Assembly: GCF_000719285.1 (NCBI RefSeq)
Contig: NZ_JOFS01000005.1
Span: forward strand, 1 to 64,000
DNA: 64,000 nucleotides
Reading direction: 5' to 3'
Source: Streptomyces bicolor
GTDB lineage: Bacteria; Actinomycetota; Actinomycetes; Streptomycetales; Streptomycetaceae
Below the pieces are notes generated by a model. It was not told the origin of the DNA. It saw only the letters and a list, made by a program, of their open reading frames with translations, and did not search any database. How positions within the stretch are numbered: position 1 is the first letter of the stretch; every line of letters starts with the position of its first letter. The position numbers and the translations under genes are program-made. Positions 43,440-52,651 of this stretch are shown in pieces.

Positions 43440-44615
43440 TCAGCTCTCGTCCGGCACGGCGTCGGGACGCGTGTAGGTACGCCCCTTCCACGCCGCCCCG
43501 CGGCCCCGGTAGTGCTGCACCGCGGAATCGACCGTCATGAGGAGATAGAGGAACGCGGTGAACGGCAGCAGCGGGGCGAGGACCAGCGGCTGGCGGTAGT
43601 AGCGGAGCATCGGCACATAAGTCCCCGCCATCACCAGCCACGCGAGACCGCCGACCGCCGCGGTCGCCGCATCCCCGCCGAACGCCCCCGCGATCACGGC
43701 CGCGGGCGGCACCAGGTACACCAGCGCGAGCCCGGCGACCGTCCCGGCCAGCACCAGCGGGTTGTGCCGCAGCTGCGCGTACGCGCTGCGCGAGACCATC
43801 CGCCACAGGTCGCGCAGCCGCGGATACGGGCGCACGCTGTCCACGCGCTCGGCCAGCCCCAGCCAGATGCGCCCGCCGCTGCCCTTGACGGCCCGTGCGA
43901 GCGCCACATCGTCGATGACGGCGTGCCGGATGGCGTCCGGGATCCGCGCCCGCTCGGCGGCATCCGTACGCAGCAGGACGCAGCCGCCCGCCGCGGCCGC
44001 CGTCCGCGTCCCCTTCCCGCTGATCCGGCGGAACGGATACAGCTGCGCGAAGAAGTACACGAAGGCCGGCACGACCAGCCGCTCCCACAGGCTCTCCACC
44101 CGCAGCCGGGCCATCTGCGAGACGACGTCGAAACCCCCGCTGCGCGCGGCCGCCACCAGCTCCCGCAGGCTGTCGGGCGCATGCGCGATGTCGGCGTCCG
44201 TCAGCAGCAGATACTCAGGGGCACGCGCGCGTGCCAGGCCGATGCCGTGCCGCACCGCCCAGAGCTTGCCCGTCCAGCCGGCGGGCGGCTCGCCGGGGGA
44301 GTCGACTGTCAGCGACGGCCCGCCGTGCCGCCGCGCGAGCTCGCGCGCGAGATCGCCGGTGCCGTCCGAACTGCCGTCGTCGATGAGGAAGATCTCCACG
44401 CGCCCCGGGTAGTCCTGGGCGAGCAGCGACGGCAGGCTGGCGGGCAGCACCGTGGCCTCGTCGCGCGCCGGTACGACGACGCAGACCGAGGGCCAGTCGT
44501 CCGGTTCCGCACGATGCGGAAGTCTGACGTCCGTACGCCAGAAGAAGCCCTGGCAGAGCAGCAGCCACAGCCAGGCGGCGAGTGATCCGGCGGCGGTCCA
44601 CGCGATGGCGCTCAC
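43440..44615 (-). CDS. family 2 glycosyltransferase, HpnB-like
   Basis: 391 aa. N-terminal span (ASLAAWLWLLLCQGFFW), then a GT2 domain with VVVPARDEATVL, FLIDDGSSDGTG, LLTDADIAHAP and DDVALARAVKGSG, and three or four C-terminal spans. The GFFWRTD start and layout resemble HpnB, a hopanoid-associated glycosyltransferase, but no hopanoid gene is nearby. GTG 44615 is used as start. Substrate unknown. Confidence 0.85.
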   Translation of the reverse strand: MSAIAWTAAGSLAAWLWLLLCQGFFWRTDVRLPHRAEPDDWPSVCVVVPARDEATVLPASLPSLLAQDYPGRVEIFLIDDGSSDGTGDLARELARRHGGPSLTVDSPGEPPAGWTGKLWAVRHGIGLARARAPEYLLLTDADIAHAPDSLRELVAAARSGGFDVVSQMARLRVESLWERLVVPAFVYFFAQLYPFRRISGKGTRTAAAAGGCVLLRTDAAERARIPDAIRHAVIDDVALARAVKGSGGRIWLGLAERVDSVRPYPRLRDLWRMVSRSAYAQLRHNPLVLAGTVAGLALVYLVPPAAVIAGAFGGDAATAAVGGLAWLVMAGTYVPMLRYYRQPLVLAPLLPFTAFLYLLMTVDSAVQHYRGRGAAWKGRTYTRPDAVPDES

Positions 44616-44673
44616 GCGCGTGAGTCTGCCCCACGGGGACGGCCCGCAAGGGCCCATCGTCTATCGTGGCCGG

Positions 44674-45459
44674 GTGAAGATCGCGCTGATGGACTCCGGA
44701 ATCGGCTTGCTGGCGGCCACCGCCGCCGTACGGCGGCTGCGACCCGACGCAGATCTCGTACTCTCCCTCGACCCCGACGGCATGCCCTGGGGACGGAGGA
44801 CTCTGGAGGACCTCACGCAGCGCGCCGTGGCCGTCGCCGACGCCGCCGTCGAACACCGGCCCGACGCCCTGATCATCGGCTGCAACACCGCGACCGTGCA
44901 CGCCCTGCACACCCTGCGCGCCCGCCTCGAACCCCGCATTCCGGTCATCGGTACGGTCCCGGCGATCAAGCCGGCCGCGGCCGGCGGCGGCCCCGTCGCG
45001 ATCTGGGCCACGCCCGCCACCACCGGCAGCCCCTACCAGAAGGGGCTCATAAAGGACTTCGCCGACGGCGTGACCGTCACCGAGGTGCCGTGCTTCGGGC
45101 TCGCCGAGGCGGTCGAGCACGCGGACGAGACCGCGATCGAGGCCGCCGTCGCAGCCGCCGCCGCGCTGACCCCCGAGGACGTGACGACCGTCGTCCTGGG
45201 CTGCACCCACTACGAGCTGGTCGCCGACCGGATCCGCGCCGCCGTCCAGCGTCCCGGGTTCCCGCCACTGGTCCTGCACGGCTCAGCCGAAGCGGTCGCC
45301 GCGCAGGCGTTGCGCCGCCTCGGCGAGCAGTCCGCTCCCGGGGCCGAGCCGAACGGCACCCTGACGGTGCTGCTGAGCGGACGTGAGGGAAATCTGCCCG
45401 AGGCCGCTCTCGTCTACGAGGAAGGCCGTCTCCTGCAGGCGATCAGCCCCGCACGGTGA
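44674..45459 (+). CDS. Asp/Glu racemase-superfamily protein (MurI-like)
   Basis: 261 aa. N-terminal MDSGIGLLAA, IIGCNTAT with the first catalytic Cys and VVLGCTHYELV with the second, as in glutamate racemase. The region MPWGRRTLEDLT diverges from the usual MurI PYG signature, so it may be a paralogue rather than the housekeeping enzyme. GTG 44674 starts the protein; ATG 44689 within LMDSG is an unlikely alternative. Confidence 0.85.
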   Translation: MKIALMDSGIGLLAATAAVRRLRPDADLVLSLDPDGMPWGRRTLEDLTQRAVAVADAAVEHRPDALIIGCNTATVHALHTLRARLEPRIPVIGTVPAIKPAAAGGGPVAIWATPATTGSPYQKGLIKDFADGVTVTEVPCFGLAEAVEHADETAIEAAVAAAAALTPEDVTTVVLGCTHYELVADRIRAAVQRPGFPPLVLHGSAEAVAAQALRRLGEQSAPGAEPNGTLTVLLSGREGNLPEAALVYEEGRLLQAISPAR

Positions 45460-45565
45460 CCCGGCGGTCACAGGGCGGACGCTTTCGGTCCGGCCTGGTC
45501 CAGTCGGCGCAGTCACCCTGTGCGACGCGGTACCGGCGGAGCGAAACCTGAGTAACCTCATAGCC

Positions 45566-46108
45566 ATGAGGGACCACCCCCACGGCGGTAAACCGCACCC
45601 CGATGTCTGGACCGGGCGGGCGACCAACAGGGTCCAATGGCTGCTGGCGCTCATCGGCGCCGCCTGCATGGCCCTCGGGATCGAGCTGGCCGTCGACTCA
45701 CCGTGGAACGACGGCATCGCCCCGCTCGTCATGGCCGTCGTCGGCTGCATCGCCGCCGGGCTGCTGGTCCTCTTCGGCACCCTGGCGTTCGTGCACGTCG
45801 CCCTGAGGGTCGACAAGGAGTGCCTCGAGGTGCGCTGCGGCCATATCGGTGTGCCGCGCCGCCGCATCCCCCTGTCCGAGGTCGAGGGCGCCGACTTCGT
45901 CGAGCATGTGACTCCGCGCCACTGGGGCGGTTGGGGCTACCGGTGGCGGCCCGAGAAGGGCACCGCGGTCGTCGTACGGCGTGGTGAGGGGCTGGTGCTG
46001 AGGCTGGGTGACGGCCATACGTTCACGATCACCGTGGACGACGCGGAGGCGGCCGTACGGGTCATCAGGGACCGGCTGCGGACACGGACGCCGGGCGCGG
46101 CGCACTGA
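45566..46108 (+). CDS. hypothetical membrane protein with PH-like tail
   Basis: 180 aa. Two membrane spans (about residues 22-44 and 51-79) and a C-terminal soluble beta domain (LEVRCGHIGVPRRRIPLSEVEG ... VVVRRGEGLVLRL) like bacterial PH domains. Function unknown. Single gene, convergent with the O-antigen-ligase-like gene. Confidence 0.65.
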   Translation: MRDHPHGGKPHPDVWTGRATNRVQWLLALIGAACMALGIELAVDSPWNDGIAPLVMAVVGCIAAGLLVLFGTLAFVHVALRVDKECLEVRCGHIGVPRRRIPLSEVEGADFVEHVTPRHWGGWGYRWRPEKGTAVVVRRGEGLVLRLGDGHTFTITVDDAEAAVRVIRDRLRTRTPGAAH

Positions 46109-46140
46109 TAATGGGGGCCAGTCCTTAGCCTCCTCCGGGG

Positions 46141-47223
46141 TCATGGGGTTGGCCGTCCGCCACGCGCGCGTGCGTCGATCTCGCGCTCCGACGATGCGTC
46201 GGCGAGCGGCCGCGCCGTGGCCAGCCCCGCCAGCAGGCCAGCGCCCACGGACACCGAAGTGAAGCTGAGCGCGTTGCCTACGGCGGCGATCGCCGCCACC
46301 GCGGTAAGGGCGGCGCCCGCGGTCAGCGCGACCGGAGTGGGGCGCGCGGTGCGCCACAGTGCGAACAGCATCCAGCAGAAGGCCGCCGCCAGCAGGATCA
46401 CGCCGGCGACTCCCTGCTCCGCCGCCTGTTGCAGGGGCGCCGAGTGCGGCTTGCCGTCGGACAGCAACGTTCCGGTCGCCGTGGTGCTGAGCTCCCCGAA
46501 GCGTCCCGGGCCCACTCCCAGGGCGAGGTCCTCGCGTGCCAGGTGCAGGGCGTCGCGCCACAGCTGGATCCGGTGCGGTGTCAGCTGACCCTCCAGCCAG
46601 GAGGCGAACCCGTCGGGCACCGCGCTCGCGGCGACCGCCCAGGTCAGGCCGGTGACCGCGGTCGCGGTGAGCGCCAGTCCCGCGATGCCCACGCCGCGAT
46701 GGCGCATCTGGCCGGCCGCGAGGGAGCACAGCACGACGGCGGTGCAGGTGACGAAGCCCGTGGTCGAGCCGAGGACGGCGGCCGTCACCGCGATTCCGGC
46801 GGCCAGCATGCGCAGGGCCAGGCGCAGGACGGGCGCCGACGCGGCCCAGGCGGCGCAGCACGCGGCACCGGCGGCGAGGGTCAGTACGGCGGCGGTGGCC
46901 CCGGCATGCCCCAGCGGGGCGATGATCTGCGGGCCCGGGGCCAGGTGTGGAACGGTCAGCGTCAGGCCCACTCCGGCCAGCGCTCCGGCACAGGGCGCGG
47001 CGACCGGCAGGAGCGCCCCGCTGATCCGCCCCGCGGCATAACCGGCCGCCACGGCGAGGATCGCGAGCAGAACGCCCTCGGGACGGCCGCCGGTCACGGC
47101 AGCCGAGATCAGCGACCACGTGGCGCAGACCCCCAACACGACAACGCCCGCGGCATCAGAAACGTTTCGTCTGTCGCCGTCCTCACCCGGACCCGCCGCA
47201 GACGCCATCCCCGTGACACCCAC
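46141..47223 (-). CDS. O-antigen ligase (Wzy/WaaL-like) family membrane protein
   Basis: 360 aa, about ten membrane spans. The family-typical large loop near residues 225-262 has LWRDALHLAREDLALGVGPGRFGE followed by SAPLQQAAEQGVAGVI, matching the Wzy_C/WaaL signature. Such proteins ligate or polymerise sugar chains on the outer face of the membrane. GTG 47223 or ATG 47208 could be the start. Neighbours include a glycosyltransferase but no complete polysaccharide cluster. Confidence 0.82.
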   Translation of the reverse strand: MGVTGMASAAGPGEDGDRRNVSDAAGVVVLGVCATWSLISAAVTGGRPEGVLLAILAVAAGYAAGRISGALLPVAAPCAGALAGVGLTLTVPHLAPGPQIIAPLGHAGATAAVLTLAAGAACCAAWAASAPVLRLALRMLAAGIAVTAAVLGSTTGFVTCTAVVLCSLAAGQMRHRGVGIAGLALTATAVTGLTWAVAASAVPDGFASWLEGQLTPHRIQLWRDALHLAREDLALGVGPGRFGELSTTATGTLLSDGKPHSAPLQQAAEQGVAGVILLAAAFCWMLFALWRTARPTPVALTAGAALTAVAAIAAVGNALSFTSVSVGAGLLAGLATARPLADASSEREIDARARGGRPTP

Positions 47224-47537
47224 CCCGCCCCCCGAACCCGGTCCCCCGACCCGTGACGCACCTCGGCCATCCGGACCTCACCGGCCGGTACGACTGAGGC
47301 TCCGGCATACCGTAACGGCTGATGGCCGATTTGTGGACGTGTCGTGCAGGAACGATGCGTCACGTGCGTGCGGAGGGATCGGGTCGTCGGGCCGGAGCGG
47401 GCGGTTGCCTGATTACCGAGGGGGGCGGGGCGCCCCCCTGCCGGGGGCGGGACCCCCGCCCTCCCGGCCAGTACGTCAAGATCGCTGCCACTGGACCGCG
47501 CTGTCGATGCCGAGGTCGACCGCCGTACACTCCCGGA
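47224..47537. other. intergenic region with two strong hairpins
   Basis: 314 bp, no gene. Hairpin 1: GGGGGGCG (47420-47427) and CGCCCCCC (47431-47438) with a GGG loop. Hairpin 2: CGGGGG (47442-47447) and CCCCCG (47453-47458). They lie about 80-118 nt upstream of the lnt start and could act as a leader terminator or transcript stabiliser. Confidence 0.6.
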
Positions 47538-49148
47538 GTGACCGTCACCGCAACTTCCGTGGACGAGTCGGACCAGCTGCAGCCGCAGACCGCGCCGGCC
47601 TCGCGCGCGGCATGGCTCGTGCGCCTGGTTCCGGCCCTCACCGCGGCGCTCTCCGGAGTGCTGCTCTATGTCAGCTTCCCGCCGCGCACCCTGTGGTGGC
47701 TGGCCCTGCCGGCCTTCGCCGCCTTCGGCTGGGTGCTGCGCGGCCGCAGCTGGAAGGCGGGCCTCGGCCTCGGCTATCTCTTCGGCCTCGGCTTCCTGCT
47801 GCCGTTGCTGGTGTGGACCGGAGTGGAGGTCGGGCCCGGCCCCTGGATCGCGCTGGCCGCGATCGAGGCGATCTTCGTGGCACTGGTGGGCGCGGGAGTC
47901 GCCGCGGTGTCCAAGCTGCCGGGCCGGCCGGTGTGGGCGGCGGCACTGTGGATCGCCGGAGAGGCGGCACGCGCGCGTGCGCCGTTCAACGGCTTCCCGT
48001 GGGGGAAGATCGCGTTCGGTCAGGCCGACGGTGTCTTCCTGCCGCTCGCAGCGGTGGGCGGCACCCCCGTGCTCGGTTTCGCGGTCGTCCTGTGCGGCTT
48101 CGGCCTCTACGAGGTCGTGCGCCTGGTCGTGGAGCGGCGGCGAACCCGGGCGATACGACGGTCCGCCGCGGCCGTGGCCCTGCTGAGTGTGGCCGTGCCG
48201 GTCGTGGGCGCTGTGGCCGCGCGGCCGCTGATCAGCGACAAGGCCGAGAACGGCACCGCGACGGTCGCGGTCATCCAGGGCAACGTTCCGCGCGCGGGGT
48301 TGGACTTCAACGCCCAGCGGCGAGCCGTGCTCGACTACCACGCACGTGAGACCGAGCGGCTGGCCGCCGAGGTCAAGGCGGGCAAGATCGCACAGCCCGA
48401 CTTCGTGCTCTGGCCGGAGAACTCCTCAGACATCGACCCCTTCGCCAACGCCGACGCCCGCGCCGTCATCGACGCGGCCGCCAAGGCGATCGGGGCACCC
48501 ATCTCCGTCGGCGGCGTCGTGGAGCGGGACGGCAAGCTGCTCAACGAGCAGATCCTCTGGGACCCGGTCAAGGGCCCGGTCGACACGTATGACAAGCGGC
48601 AGATCCAGCCGTTCGGCGAGTACCTGCCGCTGCGCTCGCTCGTCGGCGCGATCAACGAGACCTGGACCTCGATGGTCCGCCAGGACTTCAGCCGGGGCAG
48701 CGAACCGGGCGTGTTCACCATGGACGGCGCCAAGGTCGGTCTCGTCACCTGCTACGAGGCGGCCTTCGACTGGACCGTGCGCTCCGAGGTCACCGACGGC
48801 GCGCAGATGATCTCCGTACCGAGCAACAACGCGACCTTCGACCGCAGCGAGATGACCTACCAGCAGCTCGCCATGTCCCGCGTCCGCGCCGTCGAGCACA
48901 GCCGGACCGTCACCGTTCCGGTGACCAGCGGCGTCAGCGCGATCATCATGCCGGACGGCCGGATCACCCAGAGGACCGGCATGTTCGTGGCCGACTCGCT
49001 GGTCCAGAAGGTGCCGCTGCGCTCCACCGAGACGCCCGCCACACGACTCGGCATCCTGCCGGAGATCGCGCTGGTGCTGGTAGCCGCCGGCGGACTCGGC
49101 TGGGCGATCGGTGCGGGCGTGCGCGGTCGACGCGCTGCTCAGGTGTAG
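47538..49148 (+). CDS. lnt: apolipoprotein N-acyltransferase
   Basis: 536 aa. Six to seven N-terminal membrane spans then an extracytoplasmic nitrilase domain with the triad Glu294 (LWPENSS), Lys353 (YDKRQIQPFGEY) and Cys405 (VTCYEAAF). It transfers a third acyl chain to the lipoprotein N-terminal Cys. GTG 47538 with GGAG-like bases; the ribosome binding site is weak. Streptomyces often has a second paralogue elsewhere (family knowledge). Confidence 0.95.
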   Translation: MTVTATSVDESDQLQPQTAPASRAAWLVRLVPALTAALSGVLLYVSFPPRTLWWLALPAFAAFGWVLRGRSWKAGLGLGYLFGLGFLLPLLVWTGVEVGPGPWIALAAIEAIFVALVGAGVAAVSKLPGRPVWAAALWIAGEAARARAPFNGFPWGKIAFGQADGVFLPLAAVGGTPVLGFAVVLCGFGLYEVVRLVVERRRTRAIRRSAAAVALLSVAVPVVGAVAARPLISDKAENGTATVAVIQGNVPRAGLDFNAQRRAVLDYHARETERLAAEVKAGKIAQPDFVLWPENSSDIDPFANADARAVIDAAAKAIGAPISVGGVVERDGKLLNEQILWDPVKGPVDTYDKRQIQPFGEYLPLRSLVGAINETWTSMVRQDFSRGSEPGVFTMDGAKVGLVTCYEAAFDWTVRSEVTDGAQMISVPSNNATFDRSEMTYQQLAMSRVRAVEHSRTVTVPVTSGVSAIIMPDGRITQRTGMFVADSLVQKVPLRSTETPATRLGILPEIALVLVAAGGLGWAIGAGVRGRRAAQV

Positions 49149-49216
49149 CCGTACGCCGGTCGCACGCCCCCGGAACCCGCCGGGAGCGCCGCCATCTGCC
49201 CGTTAGGGTCGAGGCC

Positions 49217-49696
49217 ATGGCCACTCCTGACTTCATTCGTACGATCCGAGCCTCCGCCGGGCACCAACTGCTGTGGCTGCCAGGGGTCAGCGCCGTCGTC
49301 TTCGACGACGAGGGGCGGGTCCTGCTGGGGCAACGCGCGGACAACCGCAAGTGGACGGTGATCAACGGCATCCCGGACCCCGGCGAGCAGCCCGCCGCCT
49401 GCGCGGTACGGGAGGTGTACGAGGAGACGGGTGTCCGGTGCGTCGCCGAGCGGGTCGTCCTCGTCAGGTCCGGCAACGAGGTCACCTATCCCAACGGCGA
49501 CATGTGCCAGTTCATGGACATCACCTTCCGCTGCCGGGCCGTCGGCGGCGAGGCCCGTGTGAACGACGACGAATCCCTGCAAGTCGGGTGGTACGAGGTG
49601 GACGCGCTGCCTGTTATGGGCGAACGTCAGCTGTTCCGGATCAAGCAGGCGCTGTCCGATGAACCCACGTGGTTCGAGCCTATGACTTCGGACTGA
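49217..49696 (+). CDS. Nudix hydrolase (MutT-like)
   Basis: 159 aa. Complete Nudix box GIPDPGEQPAAC ... VREVYEETG, with the typical N-terminal VVFDDEGRVLLGQRADN strand. A house-cleaning or nucleotide-sugar hydrolase. Single gene. Confidence 0.88.
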   Translation: MATPDFIRTIRASAGHQLLWLPGVSAVVFDDEGRVLLGQRADNRKWTVINGIPDPGEQPAACAVREVYEETGVRCVAERVVLVRSGNEVTYPNGDMCQFMDITFRCRAVGGEARVNDDESLQVGWYEVDALPVMGERQLFRIKQALSDEPTWFEPMTSD

Positions 49697-49750
49697 AGTA
49701 TGGACTGTGACCATATGTGGGCCGACGAGGGTGCTGCCTAGGGTCGAGCC

Positions 49751-50560
49751 ATGACCCCGTCCAGCGCTCTCCCGGCCCACGGCTCCTCCCGGCCTTCCTC
49801 ACTCGACCTCGGTGGCCGCACCGCCCTCGTCACCGGCGCCGCCGGTGGGATCGGCCGTGCCTGTGTGCTGCGGCTCGCTGCTGCCGGGGCGAAGGTGAGA
49901 GCGGTCGACCGGGACGGTGCGGGCCTGGAGGCGCTCACCGAGGCAGCGCGGACCCTCGCGGGTGCGGTCGAGCCGCACATCCTCGACCTCACCGACCTGG
50001 ACGCCGCCGAACTCGCGGCCGCCGGTACCGACATCCTCGTCAACAACGCCGGGCTGCAACTGGTGCGCCCCATCGAGGAGTTCCCGCCGGACGTCTTCCA
50101 CACGGTGCTCACGGTGATGCTGGAAGCACCGTTCCGGCTCATCCGTGGTGCCCTGCCCCATATGTATGGGCAGGGCTGGGGCCGGATCGTCAATGTGTCC
50201 TCCGTCCATGGGCTGCGAGCCTCGGCCTTCAAGTCGGCCTATGTGGCTGCCAAGCATGGTCTGGAGGGACTCTCCAAGACCGCGGCCCTGGAGGGCGCGC
50301 CCCATGGCGTCACCTCGAACTGTGTGAATCCCGCCTATGTGCGCACCCCACTGGTCGAGAAGCAGCTCGCCGACCAGGCCCGGGCGCACGGCATCCCCGA
50401 GGAGCGGGTGCTGTCCGAGGTGCTGTTGCAGGACAGCGCGGTCAAGCGGCTCATCGAACCGGAGGAGGTCGCCGAGGCCGTGGCGTATCTGTGCGGTCCG
50501 CAGGCATCCTTCGTGACTGGCACGTCGCTGGTTCTCGACGGTGGCTGGACCGCTCACTGA
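49751..50560 (+). CDS. 3-hydroxybutyrate dehydrogenase-like short-chain dehydrogenase
   Basis: 269 aa, classical SDR. NAD-binding TGAAGGIGRA, NNAGLQ and catalytic Ser in VNVSSVHG and YVAAK Tyr/Lys. VNPAYVRTPLVEKQL and RLIEPEEVAEAVAYLC match 3-hydroxybutyrate dehydrogenases, which interconvert 3-hydroxybutyrate and acetoacetate. ATG 49751. It precedes a PucR-type regulator by 66 nt. Confidence 0.87.
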   Translation: MTPSSALPAHGSSRPSSLDLGGRTALVTGAAGGIGRACVLRLAAAGAKVRAVDRDGAGLEALTEAARTLAGAVEPHILDLTDLDAAELAAAGTDILVNNAGLQLVRPIEEFPPDVFHTVLTVMLEAPFRLIRGALPHMYGQGWGRIVNVSSVHGLRASAFKSAYVAAKHGLEGLSKTAALEGAPHGVTSNCVNPAYVRTPLVEKQLADQARAHGIPEERVLSEVLLQDSAVKRLIEPEEVAEAVAYLCGPQASFVTGTSLVLDGGWTAH

Positions 50561-50626
50561 GTGCCGGTTCATCGAACATCCGGCCGACTTCCGGGTTATC
50601 CACAGGGCTGACGGGGTGGCGGTGCG

Positions 50627-52591
50627 ATGAGCAATCCTGTGGGCATGTCCCGCGATCACGTGCAGTCCGCCGAACGTTCCGCCGCTGCGGCCGGAGCGCC
50701 CATGAGCAACGCCGAGGCACCGTTCCTCGAGCTGCTGGCCCGGGGTGCGTCCGCCGACGCCTACGAGCAGCCGGTGCTGCTCGCGCGCGCCGAGGGCAGA
50801 CCGGCCGAGCGGATCGTCGCCCTCGAGCAGGCCAAGCTGCTCGCGCTGCGGGTGCGCTCAGAGCTGGAGGGGCGGCGCAGGCGGGAGGCCGAGCTGTCGG
50901 CCCTCTTCGAGACAGCCCACGACCTGGCCGGCCTGCGGGACCTGGACGCCGTACTGCAGGCGATCGTGCAGCGCGCCCGGTCGCTGCTCGGCACGGACGT
51001 CGCCTATCTCAGCCTGAACGACCCGGCCAGGGGCGACACCTATATGCGGGTGACCGAGGGCTCGGTCGCCGCCCGGTTCCAGCAACTGCGGCTCGGCATG
51101 GGCGAGGGCCTCGGTGGCCTCGTCGCGCAGACCGCACGCCCCTACGTCACCGATGACTACTTCAAGGACGACCGCTTCCAGCACACCCTCACCATCGACG
51201 CCGGCGTGCGCGACGAGGGGCTCGTCGCCATCCTCGGGGTGCCCCTGATGCTGGGACACCATGTGATCGGGGTCCTCTTCGCGGCGGACCGGCGCGCCCG
51301 CGTCTTCGAGCGGGAGCAGATCGCCCTGCTCGGCTCCTTCGCCGCGCTCGCGGCGGCCGCCATCGACACGGCGAACCTGCTCACCGAGACCCGCTCGGCC
51401 CTCGCCGACCTGGAGCGGGCCAACGAGATCATCCGGGATCGCAGCGGAGTCATCGAACGTGCCTCGGACGTGCACGACCGGCTCGCCGAACTCGTGCTCC
51501 GCGGCGGCGGGGTGCACGACGTGGCCGCCGCGGTCTCCGAAGTCCTCGACGGCGCGGTCGAGTTCGCGGACGCCACCGCGGCGCCGGCCCGGGCCCTGGA
51601 GGTCTCCCGCGCGGAAGGCCACGCCGTGCGGCACGACGACGACTGGATCGCCGCGGTGGCCGCGGGCGGTGAACTGCTCGGCGCGCTGGTGCTGCGTGGT
51701 CATCCCGGCCTCGACCCCGTCGACCAGCGCACGCTGGAGCGGGCCGCGATGGTCACCTCCCTCCTGCTCCTCGCCCGGCGTTCCGCCGCCGAGGCCGAAC
51801 AGCGCGTACGTGGCGAGCTGTTGGATGACCTGCTCGACGCCCGGGACCGCGACCCACGTCTGCTGCGCGAACGCGCGTCGCGGCTGGACGCCGACCTCGA
51901 CGCCACGCATGTCGTCCTCGCCGCCCGCCTCGATGCCGCCCCGGCCGACGCCGACCAGGAGGCGGACGCCCGTAGACGCCTGTGGTCCGCCGCGTCCCAC
52001 CTCGCCGCGACCCGGCACGGCCTTGCCGCCGCCCGCGACGGCGGCACGGTGTTGCTCCTGCCTCTCGAAGCCGGGGACACGGCCACCGCCCTGGCCCGCC
52101 GCACCGCCCGGCACCTCGGCACGGCCGTCCACGAGGCGGTGACCGTCGGGGCCTCCGCCCCGGTCGAGGGACTGGCCGCCCATCCCGACGCCGTGGCAGC
52201 CGCCTACGACGAAGGCCGGCGCTGCCTCGACGCCCTGCGGCTGCTCGGCCGCGCCGGAGACGGCGCGGCCGCCGAGGACTTCGGGTTCCTGGGGCTGCTG
52301 CTGGCGGGGGACCGGGACATCGCGGGCTTCGTCGGCCGTACGATCGGCCAGGTCGTCGCGTACGACGAACGGCGCGGCACCGACCTGCTGCACACCCTCG
52401 ACGCGTACTTCGCCTGCGGGATGAGCCCGGCCCGCACCAAGGACGAACTGCACGTCCATGTGAACACGGTCGCCCAGCGCCTGGAGCGCGTGGGCCGTCT
52501 CCTCGGCGAAGACTGGCAGAGTCCCGCCCGCGCGCTGGAGATCCAACTCGCCCTGCGGCTGCACCGGTTGTCGGCACCGGCACAGCACTGA
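50627..52591 (+). CDS. GAF/PucR-type transcription regulator
   Basis: 654 aa. A coiled-coil N-terminus (about 55-110), a GAF domain (about 105-245; FETAHDLAGLRDLDAVLQAI), a central helical region and a C-terminal PucR/CdaR-type HTH (TKDELHVHVNTVAQRLERVGRLLG). PucR regulators control purine, hydroxy-acid or aromatic-acid catabolism. It follows the SDR gene and converges on an MHS transporter, so it may govern both. ATG 50627; the internal ATG 50645 and 50702 are possible. Confidence 0.85.
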   Translation: MSNPVGMSRDHVQSAERSAAAAGAPMSNAEAPFLELLARGASADAYEQPVLLARAEGRPAERIVALEQAKLLALRVRSELEGRRRREAELSALFETAHDLAGLRDLDAVLQAIVQRARSLLGTDVAYLSLNDPARGDTYMRVTEGSVAARFQQLRLGMGEGLGGLVAQTARPYVTDDYFKDDRFQHTLTIDAGVRDEGLVAILGVPLMLGHHVIGVLFAADRRARVFEREQIALLGSFAALAAAAIDTANLLTETRSALADLERANEIIRDRSGVIERASDVHDRLAELVLRGGGVHDVAAAVSEVLDGAVEFADATAAPARALEVSRAEGHAVRHDDDWIAAVAAGGELLGALVLRGHPGLDPVDQRTLERAAMVTSLLLLARRSAAEAEQRVRGELLDDLLDARDRDPRLLRERASRLDADLDATHVVLAARLDAAPADADQEADARRRLWSAASHLAATRHGLAAARDGGTVLLLPLEAGDTATALARRTARHLGTAVHEAVTVGASAPVEGLAAHPDAVAAAYDEGRRCLDALRLLGRAGDGAAAEDFGFLGLLLAGDRDIAGFVGRTIGQVVAYDERRGTDLLHTLDAYFACGMSPARTKDELHVHVNTVAQRLERVGRLLGEDWQSPARALEIQLALRLHRLSAPAQH

Positions 52592-52651
52592 CCCCCGCAC
52601 GCACGGGCGTAGGGGGGCCGGTCGCAGGGCCTCGGGCCGTGACGGTCCGGG

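Noticed and set aside
50596..50604. TTATCCACA, a perfect DnaA-box sequence before the PucR-type gene
   Set aside because: A single box with no cluster, no AT-rich stretch and no dnaA/dnaN nearby is not an origin; it occurs by chance or serves another factor.
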